A stretch of 11,663 nucleotides of DNA from Balneolales bacterium. Its GTDB lineage: Bacteria; Bacteroidota; Rhodothermia; Balneolales; Balneolaceae. The translations under genes were made by a program, and so were the position numbers. Location: assembly GCA_030830725.1 (NCBI GenBank), contig JAURMN010000159.1:1-11663 (forward strand), written 5' to 3'. The notes beneath the pieces were generated by a model that made no database searches, was not told the DNA's origin, and saw only the letters and a list, made by a program, of their open reading frames with translations. Positions within the stretch are counted from its first letter, which is position 1. The number at the start of each line of letters is the position of its first letter. Below are positions 1 to 7,557 of this stretch, one piece after another.

Positions 1-1101
1 GACCTGATCGTATTCGATTATACGGGGTGGGGTAAAGTGGCCTCGGAACTTAGAGAGCAGGGTCACCGAGTGTTTGGCGGTACCGAATATACCGACAGAC
101 TGGAATTGGACCGGAATTTCGGCCAGAAAGAGCTCCAGCAACACAAGGTGAAAGTACTCGGGTATAAGGAGTTCACCTCTTTTGGCGAAGCGATTCAGTA
201 TATTGAGGAGAATCCGAATTACTATGTGATCAAACCTTGTGGGGAAACTCAGGATTATAAGCAGCTGCTCTATGTGGGCAGTGATGAAAACGGCATAGAC
301 GTGATCCGTATGCTCCGTGCGTACGAGAAATCATGGGGGAATTTTGGGACCTTCCAATTGCAGCGCAAAGTGAACGGGGTGGAAATTTCGGTATCGGCCT
401 TTTTTAATGGGTCGCAATTCATCATGCCGATCAATGTGACCTTTGAGCACAAAAAACTCTTCCCAAAGGAGCTGGGAGTGTCGACAGGTGAAATGGGTTC
501 CTCTATGTTTTGGATAGACCAAAGTCCGATTTTTGATGCGACGTTGAAGAAGTTTGAAAAAACGTTGGCTCAGCAAAATTTCGTGGGTCATCTGGATTTG
601 AATTGTATTGTAAATGGCCATGGGATCTATCCATTGGAGTTTACCAGTCGTTTTGGATATCCTCAGGCTTCGATTCAGCGTGCCGGAATATCCGAGCCTT
701 TTGGGGACGTATTATTTCGGATTGCCAGTGGAGAGACTTTTGAAATTGAAACCAAGCGAGGATTTCAAGTCGGAGCCTATATCGTAGTTCCACCTTTTCC
801 CTACGATGACCCAAAAACATTTGAGCTTTTTTCTAAAGATGCAGTAGTGGTGTTTAAAAAACCGGTTAAGGAGGGATATCACCCAATGCACGTGAAAAAA
901 GTGGAATCGGAGTGGCTGATTACCGGTACCACAGGGGTCCCGATATTGGTGACGGGAACTGGCATGACCATGAAGGAGGCACAACGGCACATGTACAACC
1001 GAATTTCCAATGTTCTGGTTAATAACGGATACTATCGTACCGATATCGGGGATCGCTGGACCGAAGATTCCGATAAACTCTGGTCATGGGGACTGCTCTA
1101 G
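1..1101 (+). CDS. PurD-like ATP-grasp ligase, 5' end cut by the window
   Basis: The reading frame is open from base 1, so the gene begins upstream; 366 codons are visible, ending at TAG 1099-1101. The product resembles phosphoribosylamine-glycine ligase (GARS, PurD), an ATP-grasp enzyme that joins a carboxylate to an amine through an acyl phosphate. Visible marks, numbered in window codons: a pre-ATP-grasp tail near 1-30; the ATP-binding Lys in VIKP (K78); an acidic NGVEISV segment (E128); a metal-site segment PLEFTSRFGYP (212-221); and a PurD C-domain-like end with VTGTGMT (318-324) and YRTDIGDRW (345-353). Classical PurD has E-x-N-x-R-F-G where this protein has E-F-T-x-R-F-G. It is therefore more likely a paralogue with another substrate than the purine enzyme. 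A GNAT gene overlaps its end. The domain call is firm; the substrate is unknown. Confidence 0.82.
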   Translation, partial: DLIVFDYTGWGKVASELREQGHRVFGGTEYTDRLELDRNFGQKELQQHKVKVLGYKEFTSFGEAIQYIEENPNYYVIKPCGETQDYKQLLYVGSDENGIDVIRMLRAYEKSWGNFGTFQLQRKVNGVEISVSAFFNGSQFIMPINVTFEHKKLFPKELGVSTGEMGSSMFWIDQSPIFDATLKKFEKTLAQQNFVGHLDLNCIVNGHGIYPLEFTSRFGYPQASIQRAGISEPFGDVLFRIASGETFEIETKRGFQVGAYIVVPPFPYDDPKTFELFSKDAVVVFKKPVKEGYHPMHVKKVESEWLITGTTGVPILVTGTGMTMKEAQRHMYNRISNVLVNNGYYRTDIGDRWTEDSDKLWSWGLL

Positions 1102-1601
1102 ACATACCATCCGAGAGTATGGATAAAGAGATATCTTCTCTACGATTTGAGCCCCTTTTAGAGCCGGAATTGGTTCAGGTTTTTCTGGATTTGCTTCCAC
1201 AAGAATGGAGGGAAATACTCGAATTATGGATGAAAGAACATCCTACCGAACCGGAGTTGTATGGGATATTTGGAGGAAAAAATCTTTTGGCTGGAGGGGC
1301 TGTTTTCCGATTGTCCCCCCCTCCGGGAACAAATCATTATATAAACGAATGTTTGACCCGATTTGCTGCAGGTCAGGCATATATTGGATTTTTGTGGGTG
1401 TCACCGGAATCTCGTGGCTTGGGTGTCGGTCATTTTTGGTTGCAGTCCGTTTTGAAGGAGGAGAAACCATCATCCAGAGCCTTTTGGCTAACGATTGAAG
1501 ACCCATCCTTAGTCGGGTTTTATTCGAAAGCCGGTTTTAAACTGATTAAAGAACTCAAAGGAGAAGAGGGCCCGGAGTGGTTGTTATCTACGCAGGGATA
1601 G
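1086..1601 (+). CDS. GNAT family N-acetyltransferase
   Basis: A 171-residue protein with the acetyl-CoA binding pattern of GNAT enzymes, which move an acetyl group from acetyl-CoA to an amine. The sequence YIGFLWVSPESRGLGVG (99-115) forms beta-4 and the pyrophosphate loop, with R110-x-x-G113-x-G115 matching the [QR]-x-x-G-x-[GA] signature. FYSKAGFKLI (145-154) is the usual beta-6/7 segment with a Tyr (Y146) placed as possible general acid. The length is normal for a single-domain GNAT. The ATG at 1086 overlaps the end of the ATP-grasp gene by 16 bases. A second in-frame ATG at 1119 would remove 11 poorly conserved-looking residues. Neither has a well-spaced Shine-Dalgarno, so the start is uncertain. 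The overlap suggests co-transcription and possibly action on the same metabolite. The acceptor substrate cannot be told from sequence. Confidence 0.8.
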   Translation: MGTALDIPSESMDKEISSLRFEPLLEPELVQVFLDLLPQEWREILELWMKEHPTEPELYGIFGGKNLLAGGAVFRLSPPPGTNHYINECLTRFAAGQAYIGFLWVSPESRGLGVGHFWLQSVLKEEKPSSRAFWLTIEDPSLVGFYSKAGFKLIKELKGEEGPEWLLSTQG

Positions 1602-1644
1602 AGTAGATTCTGTTTGAATCCACGAACAACTAACCTCTCTTACA

Positions 1645-3318
1645 ATGACTCTCAAAAAACGAGATTTCCTTTTCGGCGTGGCCTTTGGAGCCCTTACTGT
1701 AGCCGGATTAGCAGTGGTAAAAAATGCCGATATCACGCTTCAAACCATAACTGAAGCCCAAAAACTGCTCGGACTCGAATTCACACAAGCTGAAAAAGAG
1801 CAGATGCTCGAAAGCCTGCAGGAACAACCGGGTAGTTTTGAAGGAATGCGGGCGTTAAAAATGCCAAATGATGTGGGCTTTCCCCTCTATTTTGACCCGA
1901 CCCCTCCGGGAAAGGTATATGATTTACCCGAAGGCGAGCCGGTGGACTTATCGCCTCTGGATGGGGATCGCTCTGCGCGACCTGAGCGCCTGGAAGATCT
2001 CGCATTTGCCTCCGTTCGTGAGTTATCTCACTTAATACGGTCAGGTGAAGTGACGTCTGTTGAATTGACGGAGCTTTTCCTCGCACGCTTGAAAGAGCAT
2101 GGTCCTGTATTAGAGTCGGTGGTGAGCCTAACAGAGGATCGAGCCCTGGCTCAAGCAGCGGAACGAGATGCCGAATTAGCTCGGGGAATCTATCGCGGAC
2201 CGCTTCATGGGATTCCATGGGGAGTGAAGGATCTGTTTGCCGTAGAAGGAACCAAAACAACATGGGGTGCAACCCCTTATAAAGATCAGGAGATCGATCA
2301 AACGGCGACCATTGTACAGCGACTCGATGAAGCCGGCGCAGTACTCGTCGCGAAATTAACGCTTGGGGCACTGGCTTATGGAGACATCTGGTTTGGTGGT
2401 AGAACCAACAATCCATGGAATCTGGAACAGGGTTCCAGTGGATCGTCAGCAGGATCAGCGTCTTCGGTTGTGGCAGGCCTGGTACCGTTCACGATTGGCA
2501 CCGAAACCTTGGGTTCTATTGTATCTCCATCTACACGAAATGGAGCAACTGGTCTGCGGCCGACCTTTGGGCGGGTAAGCCGTCATGGAGGGATGGCGTT
2601 GACATGGTCGATGGACAAAGTGGGACCGATTACACGGAGTGTGGAGGATGCGGCGCTGGTGTTCGATGCGATTTATGGACCGGATGGATATGATTTGACG
2701 GTGAAGGATCTGCCGTTTGGATATGAGCGCCGTGAGGATTTGGCCGGACTTCGGGTTGGAGTGCCGGAGGGAGCGTTTTCGGGTGAGGGGCGTTTTGCGG
2801 AGTTTTATCAGAAGACGCTCGACGATTTGGAAGCGTTAGGGGCGGAATTGGTGCCAATAACGTTGCCAGAATTGCCATTGAACGGGATGTTTAATTTGCT
2901 CACGGCGGAAGGTGCGGCGGCGTTTGATGAGATGACGCTGAGTGACGCCGATGATGAGTTAGTGTGGCAGGCGGACAATGCGTGGCCGAATTCGTTTCGG
3001 GCGTTGCGATTTTATCCAGCTGTGGAGTATATCCAGTTGAATCGAGTGCGGATGATGTTGATTCAGCAGATGGACGACGCGATTGCCGATGTAGATGCCT
3101 ATATCACGCCACCGTTTTGGGGGTCGAATTTGTTGATTACCAATTTAACGGGGCATCCGGCTGTGGTTTTCCCGATTGGGTTTTCGGAGGAGGGAACACC
3201 AACAACGATTACGTTGATGGGCCATTTGTTTGATGAGAAGACGATTTTGGAGGCGGCGCATTTGCTGCAGGAAGCGAATGGGATGCATAAGAAGCATCCG
3301 GAGCGGTTTATGCCTTGA
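1645..3318 (+). CDS. Amidase signature (AS) family hydrolase, exported or membrane-anchored
   Basis: A 557-residue protein with the Ser-cisSer-Lys triad of the amidase-signature family: Lys195 in GIPWGVKDLF, cis-Ser267 in GSSGSSAGSAS, and nucleophile Ser291 in GTETLGSIVSPS. These positions follow from aligning the motifs with GatA/FAAH by eye. Such enzymes hydrolyse amides to acid and ammonia or amine. The N-terminus (KKRDFLFG, then a hydrophobic stretch at about 9-25) looks like a KR-type twin-arginine signal or an anchor; no clear AxA cleavage site follows. About 90 extra residues precede the AS core, and an exported single-subunit enzyme does not fit GatA. The start at 1645 is preceded by CTCTCTTACA, with no Shine-Dalgarno. 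Codon use changes sharply near 2560-2600 (see findings). The natural substrate is unknown. Confidence 0.88.
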   Translation: MTLKKRDFLFGVAFGALTVAGLAVVKNADITLQTITEAQKLLGLEFTQAEKEQMLESLQEQPGSFEGMRALKMPNDVGFPLYFDPTPPGKVYDLPEGEPVDLSPLDGDRSARPERLEDLAFASVRELSHLIRSGEVTSVELTELFLARLKEHGPVLESVVSLTEDRALAQAAERDAELARGIYRGPLHGIPWGVKDLFAVEGTKTTWGATPYKDQEIDQTATIVQRLDEAGAVLVAKLTLGALAYGDIWFGGRTNNPWNLEQGSSGSSAGSASSVVAGLVPFTIGTETLGSIVSPSTRNGATGLRPTFGRVSRHGGMALTWSMDKVGPITRSVEDAALVFDAIYGPDGYDLTVKDLPFGYERREDLAGLRVGVPEGAFSGEGRFAEFYQKTLDDLEALGAELVPITLPELPLNGMFNLLTAEGAAAFDEMTLSDADDELVWQADNAWPNSFRALRFYPAVEYIQLNRVRMMLIQQMDDAIADVDAYITPPFWGSNLLITNLTGHPAVVFPIGFSEEGTPTTITLMGHLFDEKTILEAAHLLQEANGMHKKHPERFMP

Positions 3319-3402
3319 TTGATGGCGCGGTTTTACACTCGATTGGATGCCGATGTTAGACTTGAAAGTAGGGGTTGAGTCGTGATTTTGTTCCATAACC
3401 AA

Positions 3403-3408
3403 AGGGGA
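3403..3408 (+). promoter_or_regulatory. Ribosome binding site of the DUF4212 gene
   Basis: AGGGGA lies five bases before the ATG at 3414 and fixes that start. It contrasts with the upstream amidase gene, which has none. No convincing promoter was recognised in the 95-base gap after the amidase, so the symporter genes may be read either from the amidase transcript or from a non-consensus promoter. Confidence 0.6.
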
Positions 3409-3413
3409 ATAAG

Positions 3414-3677
3414 ATGAAAGAACAAAACTACTGGAAGAAAAATATTCAGTACGTGTCGATGCTGCTATTGATTTGGTTCTCTGTTTCGTACGGAGCGGGG
3501 ATCCTCTTTAAGGATAGTTTGGATCAGATCTATATAGGAGGGTTTCCACTTGGATTTTGGTTTGCACAACAGGGATCTATTTATGTGTTCGTGGTTCTCA
3601 TTTTTGTGTACGTACGATTGATGAATAAGCTGGATAAACAGTTCGGCTACGATACGGATGGGGAGGAAAACGCATGA
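3414..3677 (+). CDS. DUF4212 small subunit of a sodium/solute symporter
   Basis: An 87-residue membrane protein of the DUF4212 family, the small partner of VC_2705-type sodium:solute symporters. It has two hydrophobic segments (about 13-32 and 48-69). The second is preceded by the family-typical FPLGFWFAQQGS and followed by the conserved VYVRLMNKLDKQFG. The role is inferred to be an accessory subunit needed for assembly or activity of the large permease. The stop codon overlaps the start of the large-subunit gene (ATGA at 3674-3677), so the two are translationally coupled and made together. The size is normal for the family. Confidence 0.9.
   Translation: MKEQNYWKKNIQYVSMLLLIWFSVSYGAGILFKDSLDQIYIGGFPLGFWFAQQGSIYVFVVLIFVYVRLMNKLDKQFGYDTDGEENA
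3661..3666 (+). promoter_or_regulatory. Ribosome binding site of the symporter large subunit
   Basis: GGGAGG lies seven bases before the ATG at 3674, inside the end of the small-subunit gene. It is a near-perfect Shine-Dalgarno and confirms the ATGA-overlap start. Confidence 0.75.
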
Positions 3678-5377
3678 CTGTTCAACTTTGGACCTATGTG
3701 ATTGTCGGGATCACATTTGCCTTGTACATCGGGATTGCCATAATGTCTCGAGCTGGTTCTACGAAGGAGTTTTATGTGGCCAATGAAGGGGTGTCACCGT
3801 TGGCGAATGGCATGGCAACCGCAGCAGACTGGATGTCCGCCGCTTCGTTTATTTCGATGGCGGGGCTGATTTCGTTTATGGGGTATGATGGTGCGGTCTA
3901 TTTGATGGGTTGGACCGGGGGGTATGTGCTACTGGCTCTACTCTTGGCTCCCTATTTGCGAAAGTTTGGTCAGTTTACAGTCCCTGACTTTATTGGCGAG
4001 CGCTATTATTCGAAAACGGCCCGATTGGTGGCGGTGTTTTGTGCATTGCTCGTCTCCTTTACGTATGTGGCAGGTCAGATGCGTGGAGTGGGCGTTGTAT
4101 TTTCGCGTTTTTTAGAAGTGGATATCACGACGGGGGTGATCATCGGGATGTTTATCGTGCTTTTTTATGCGGTGCTGGGTGGAATGAAAGGGATTACCTA
4201 TACACAAGTCGCTCAATATTGCGTCTTGATCTTTGCCTTCATGGTGCCTGCGATCTTCATTTCCATTCAATTCACAGGAAATCCAATTCCACAACTTGGA
4301 TTTGGATCGAGAGGGACAGATGGGGTCTATCTTCTTGAGAAACTGAACGGGCTCTCTGCTGAACTTGGCTTTGCGGAGTATACCCAAGGGGTGAAATCGA
4401 GATTAGATGTCTTTGCGATTACGGCTGCTTTAATGGTGGGAACCGCTGGCTTGCCACATGTGATCATTCGCTTTTTTACAGTGAAAAAAGTGAGTGATGC
4501 TCGAAAATCTGCCGGGTTGGCGCTTTTATTTATTGCGATTCTTTACACGGCAGCACCGGCTGTAGCGGTGTTTGCGCGGACGAATCTGATTGCGACCGTA
4601 AGCGGGCAACCTTATGCACTGATGCCTCAATGGTTTTCTAATTGGGAAACGACAGGACTCCTGCAGTTTATCGACAAAAATGGGGATGGATTGATTCAAT
4701 ACACCGCGGATGCACTACGCAATGAACTCACGGTAGATCGAGACATTATGGTGCTTGCAAATCCAGAGATAGCCAATCTTCCAGAGTGGGTGATTGCTCT
4801 GGTAGCAGCAGGTGGATTAGCCGCTGCCCTGTCTACAGCAGCTGGATTACTGTTGGTGATTTCATCCTCGGTATCTCATGATCTAGTGAAGAGTGTCTTT
4901 AAGCCTAATATCACAGATCAACAAGAGTTGGTGATTGCCCGATTGTCAGCGGTCGGCGCTGTATGTGTGGCGGGCTATTTTGGGATCAATCCGCCAGGTT
5001 TTGTTGCAGCAGTTGTTGCTCTAGCTTTTGGGCTTGCGGCCGCTTCATTTTTCCCGGCAATTATGCTCGGGATCTTTTATAAAAAAATGAATAAAGAAGG
5101 AGCTGTAGCCGGAATGGTGGTCGGGATTCTACTGATGCTATTCTACATGCTCAAATTTAAGTTCGGTCTCTTCGATGGGGGAATGGAAGCCGTCCCGGGC
5201 CTCCAGAAGGAGTGGTGGTTTGGAATCTCACCCGAGGGCTTTGGCTTCGTGGCCATGATCGTCAATTTTGCAGTCTCCTTGGCAATCAATGCATTTACGC
5301 CGGATCCACCGGATGAAGTTCAAGAGATGGTAGAATACATTCGTATTCCGAGCGGGGCTGGTAAGCCTACTCATTGA
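3674..5377 (+). CDS. Sodium:solute symporter large subunit, VC_2705 family (ActP-like)
   Basis: A 567-residue polytopic inner-membrane transporter of the SSS family, related to acetate permease ActP; it uses a sodium gradient to import a small organic solute, probably a short monocarboxylate. About 12-13 hydrophobic segments span residues 5-540. Family marks include NGMATAADWMSAASFISMAG (45-64), the conserved segment preceding and including part of the sodium-site helices, and ALVAAGGLAAALSTAAGLLL (375-394), typical of the VC_2705 subgroup. Between two membrane segments, residues 334-344 form an EF-hand-like calcium loop (DKNGDGLIQYT). The neighbouring DUF4212 gene supports this subgroup. In other bacteria the pair often sits by acetyl-CoA synthetase, but here it does not, so the substrate is an inference. 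The start is supported by GGGAGG seven bases upstream. Confidence 0.92.
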   Translation: MTVQLWTYVIVGITFALYIGIAIMSRAGSTKEFYVANEGVSPLANGMATAADWMSAASFISMAGLISFMGYDGAVYLMGWTGGYVLLALLLAPYLRKFGQFTVPDFIGERYYSKTARLVAVFCALLVSFTYVAGQMRGVGVVFSRFLEVDITTGVIIGMFIVLFYAVLGGMKGITYTQVAQYCVLIFAFMVPAIFISIQFTGNPIPQLGFGSRGTDGVYLLEKLNGLSAELGFAEYTQGVKSRLDVFAITAALMVGTAGLPHVIIRFFTVKKVSDARKSAGLALLFIAILYTAAPAVAVFARTNLIATVSGQPYALMPQWFSNWETTGLLQFIDKNGDGLIQYTADALRNELTVDRDIMVLANPEIANLPEWVIALVAAGGLAAALSTAAGLLLVISSSVSHDLVKSVFKPNITDQQELVIARLSAVGAVCVAGYFGINPPGFVAAVVALAFGLAAASFFPAIMLGIFYKKMNKEGAVAGMVVGILLMLFYMLKFKFGLFDGGMEAVPGLQKEWWFGISPEGFGFVAMIVNFAVSLAINAFTPDPPDEVQEMVEYIRIPSGAGKPTH

Positions 5378-5384
5378 CATAAAA

Positions 5385-5414
5385 AAAGAGGACTGAATTT
5401 CTCCAGTCCTCTTT
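5385..5414 (-). terminator. Strong intrinsic terminator between convergent genes
   Basis: A perfect 11-bp stem, AAAGAGGACTG (5385-5395) with CAGTCCTCTTT (5404-5414), has an 8-base loop. Read on the - strand the stem runs into an unbroken run of T, the classic signal, so it ends the DUF305-LVIVD operon. Read on the + strand it is followed by TTTAAAT, a weaker tail that could still stop the symporter transcript. TGACAT (5375-5380) and ATGTCA (5417-5422) extend the symmetry outward. Confidence 0.9.
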
Positions 5415-5437
5415 AAATGTCATGTTCTCGTTTACAA

Positions 5438-5467
5438 ATGTTCGGCAGGTAAGCACCTACCGAACAT
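5438..5467 (-). terminator. Second hairpin after the LVIVD gene, possible first-stage terminator
   Basis: ATGTTCGG-C-AGGT (5438-5450) pairs with ACCT-A-CCGAACAT (5455-5467): a 12-bp stem with one mismatch and an AAGC loop (GCTT on the - strand). It lies 27 bases beyond the stop of the - strand gene. The following - strand sequence (TTGTAAAC) is only partly T-rich, so it may stabilise the mRNA 3' end rather than terminate on its own. Confidence 0.5.
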
Positions 5468-5493
5468 AAGAGTATTGAGCAGTTGAGAATGAA

Positions 5494-7470
5494 TTAGCCT
5501 CTAGCCAAACCACGCAGGGCTTCTGCCAATGCATTCATCTTATCGCCATGTGCAGAACCTGAAGCAGCACTTTCAGCTTGACCTGCAAGGGCATTTAGAC
5601 CACTTGTGCGACCTGAACGCTCAGCATTCGCAATTCCATCACGGAAGGATTGAACGGTTGCCGCATCTAATGCACCACCGCGCTCTAGCTGATCTACATA
5701 AGCTTTCGCAAGAGCGAAGCTAGTTGGCCATTTGAACATCGGCTGACCCTGAGCGTTTAGATAGCTCAATCTTACAGTATTCGCTGCATCGATTTCGTTT
5801 TGAGTCAGGAATGGATTCGGAGTCAATTCAAAAATATCGAGACCGCGAGCAATCTCAGAGTTGACGATCAAACCATTATACCAGTACTCAGACCAGCTTC
5901 CACCCATTTGCATACGCTCAGGAGAAACAGGACCACGATCGTGGTATGCAATTTCAATCGGATTGGACGGATCAGTCCAGTCAAAGATGGAAATACCACC
6001 TTGATACCAAGATTGTACCATGATGGTACGACCTGGAACCGGAATTAGAGACCCGTTGTGAGCTACGCAATTTTCCAACTCAGTTTGAGGGGCAGAAAGT
6101 TTATAATAGCTCTTAAAGTCCATTTTACTATCATCGCCAATCGTGAAGATCGCATTTGCGCCCCACTCGTATGGATCGGTATCGCGGCACTTAGGAGCAC
6201 CACCGCCTCCCCACTCATCTGTAAACATGACCATGCTTCCATCATTGCTGAAGGTAGCAGAATGCCAGTAAGAGAAGTTAGAGTCAGCTACCGCGTCAAT
6301 ACGTACTGGATTGACTGGATCGGTAATATCGAGCAAGAGTCCATATCCTTCACAAGCACCACCTGCTAATCCTGCTTCGGGGTAAAGGGTAATGTCGTGA
6401 CACTGATCCGGGCCACGCTCTTCACGATCTCCACCACCAAACATAGCCGCAACCATTTCTGGAAGTTTTTCACGAAGTGTGGCACTATCAGCAGCTGTTG
6501 GTTCACCTTCACCTCCACGATCACTTACCACTTGGCTCAATAGTCCTGTTACAAAACGATCTGGTAACACGCGAGGAGTTCCACCCAAATCAGCCACAAA
6601 TCTACCAGCAGCACGTGCTTCTTCGATTACCGCAAGATCAGCCGGAGCTAAACCGTGTGTTGCGGGAGCTTCGAGATCATTGAAGATTCTTGGTGAACTT
6701 ACGATCGCTGCATTTTCAGGTGAAGCAAGTGGCACCTGAATGACCTCGATTCGGAAGAGTGCAGAGTTTGGATCATCTTCTGGGAAGGCATTGCTACATC
6801 CTGGAAGTTCTTCATCTGGACGAACCGGCGCAGAACCAGAAACATAGATGTAGACATTCTCGTCATCATCTGGATCTTTCAACACGGAGTGTGTGTGAGA
6901 TCCGCGGCAGGTTTGAACGTTTGCGATATACTCAGGATTTGCTACATCGGTGATATCGAAAATCCGAATTCCGCGAAGACGATCACGACTGACGCGCTCT
7001 TGAACACCTTCAGTACCACAATCAAGACGGCCTCCTAGACCTTCCCCTGAAACAAACATCAGATTTTCGTAAACCGAAACGTCACTTTGTGAGGCAGGAC
7101 AAACAAAATCACGGACAAGTGATGGATTGGACGGATCGGTCACATCCCAGATCACGATCCCATTATAAGTTCCCTGGAAAACATAGTTGTCTTTGAATGC
7201 AAGGTCAGAATGTGTAGCTCCTACCATCGATTCTGGAGGGGGCATCTGGGCTAACATATTCAGGTTCCAGATGGCTTCTCCGGCATCAAAAAGGCCTGGT
7301 GCCAGACCGACGCGAGGATCTGGAGAAGGTGGATTAATTTGAGAGAGAGGTGCTGGTGTGATAGCGGGTGTAGCTGGAGCAGAAGTCTGTTCTACCATAG
7401 ATGGAGAACAAGCAGAAACCACAGCCATTATGGCTACCAGTGCCAGTGCAAGGTGTTTACGGTTCATCAT
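5494..7470 (-). CDS. Large LVIVD-repeat beta-propeller lipoprotein
   Basis: A 658-residue protein with a lipoprotein signal peptide: a hydrophobic stretch at 7-19 and lipobox V-S-A-C with Cys21 as the lipid site. Ser at +2 favours outer-membrane sorting in the usual scheme. A Pro/Thr/Ala-rich linker (31-50) follows. The body carries several LVIVD-like propeller blades, such as NGIVIWDVTDPSNP (103-116) and RGIRIFDITDVANP (166-179). Further copies read GLLLDITDPVNP, GISIFDWTDPSNP and GLDIFELTPNP. Conserved-looking His/Cys spots (CRGSHTHS, SYWHSATFS, NCVAHNGS) could bind metal. The last 80 or so residues are Ala-rich and probably helical. The gene starts with two ATG codons and has no Shine-Dalgarno. 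It lies 87 bases after the DUF305 gene, in a likely operon. The biochemical function is unknown; a surface or periplasmic interaction or metal-linked role is inference. Confidence 0.85.
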   Translation of the reverse strand: MMNRKHLALALVAIMAVVSACSPSMVEQTSAPATPAITPAPLSQINPPSPDPRVGLAPGLFDAGEAIWNLNMLAQMPPPESMVGATHSDLAFKDNYVFQGTYNGIVIWDVTDPSNPSLVRDFVCPASQSDVSVYENLMFVSGEGLGGRLDCGTEGVQERVSRDRLRGIRIFDITDVANPEYIANVQTCRGSHTHSVLKDPDDDENVYIYVSGSAPVRPDEELPGCSNAFPEDDPNSALFRIEVIQVPLASPENAAIVSSPRIFNDLEAPATHGLAPADLAVIEEARAAGRFVADLGGTPRVLPDRFVTGLLSQVVSDRGGEGEPTAADSATLREKLPEMVAAMFGGGDREERGPDQCHDITLYPEAGLAGGACEGYGLLLDITDPVNPVRIDAVADSNFSYWHSATFSNDGSMVMFTDEWGGGGAPKCRDTDPYEWGANAIFTIGDDSKMDFKSYYKLSAPQTELENCVAHNGSLIPVPGRTIMVQSWYQGGISIFDWTDPSNPIEIAYHDRGPVSPERMQMGGSWSEYWYNGLIVNSEIARGLDIFELTPNPFLTQNEIDAANTVRLSYLNAQGQPMFKWPTSFALAKAYVDQLERGGALDAATVQSFRDGIANAERSGRTSGLNALAGQAESAASGSAHGDKMNALAEALRGLARG

Positions 7471-7557
7471 GTAGTTGAGTTGTGTTCAGGTTTAGGTTAG
7501 GAAATACATAGGTTTTGCAGAATTCAACGACATGAGCGTTTCATCTGCTTCCCGATA

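Noticed and set aside
1606..1620. Small hairpin GATTC-TGTTT-GAATC after the first GNAT gene
   Set aside because: A 5-bp stem without a T run is too weak to call a terminator.
1781..2416. A 211-codon open frame on the - strand inside the amidase gene
   Set aside because: It lies opposite the conserved catalytic region of the amidase; its translation is Pro/His/Leu-rich with no recognisable domain.
6058..6369. A 103-codon + strand frame opposite the LVIVD gene
   Set aside because: It is a shadow of strong LVIVD coding sequence with no start signal or domain.
7471..7557. Possible separate promoter before the LVIVD gene (TTGAAT)
   Set aside because: No -10 box at suitable spacing; co-transcription from the DUF305 promoter is simpler.
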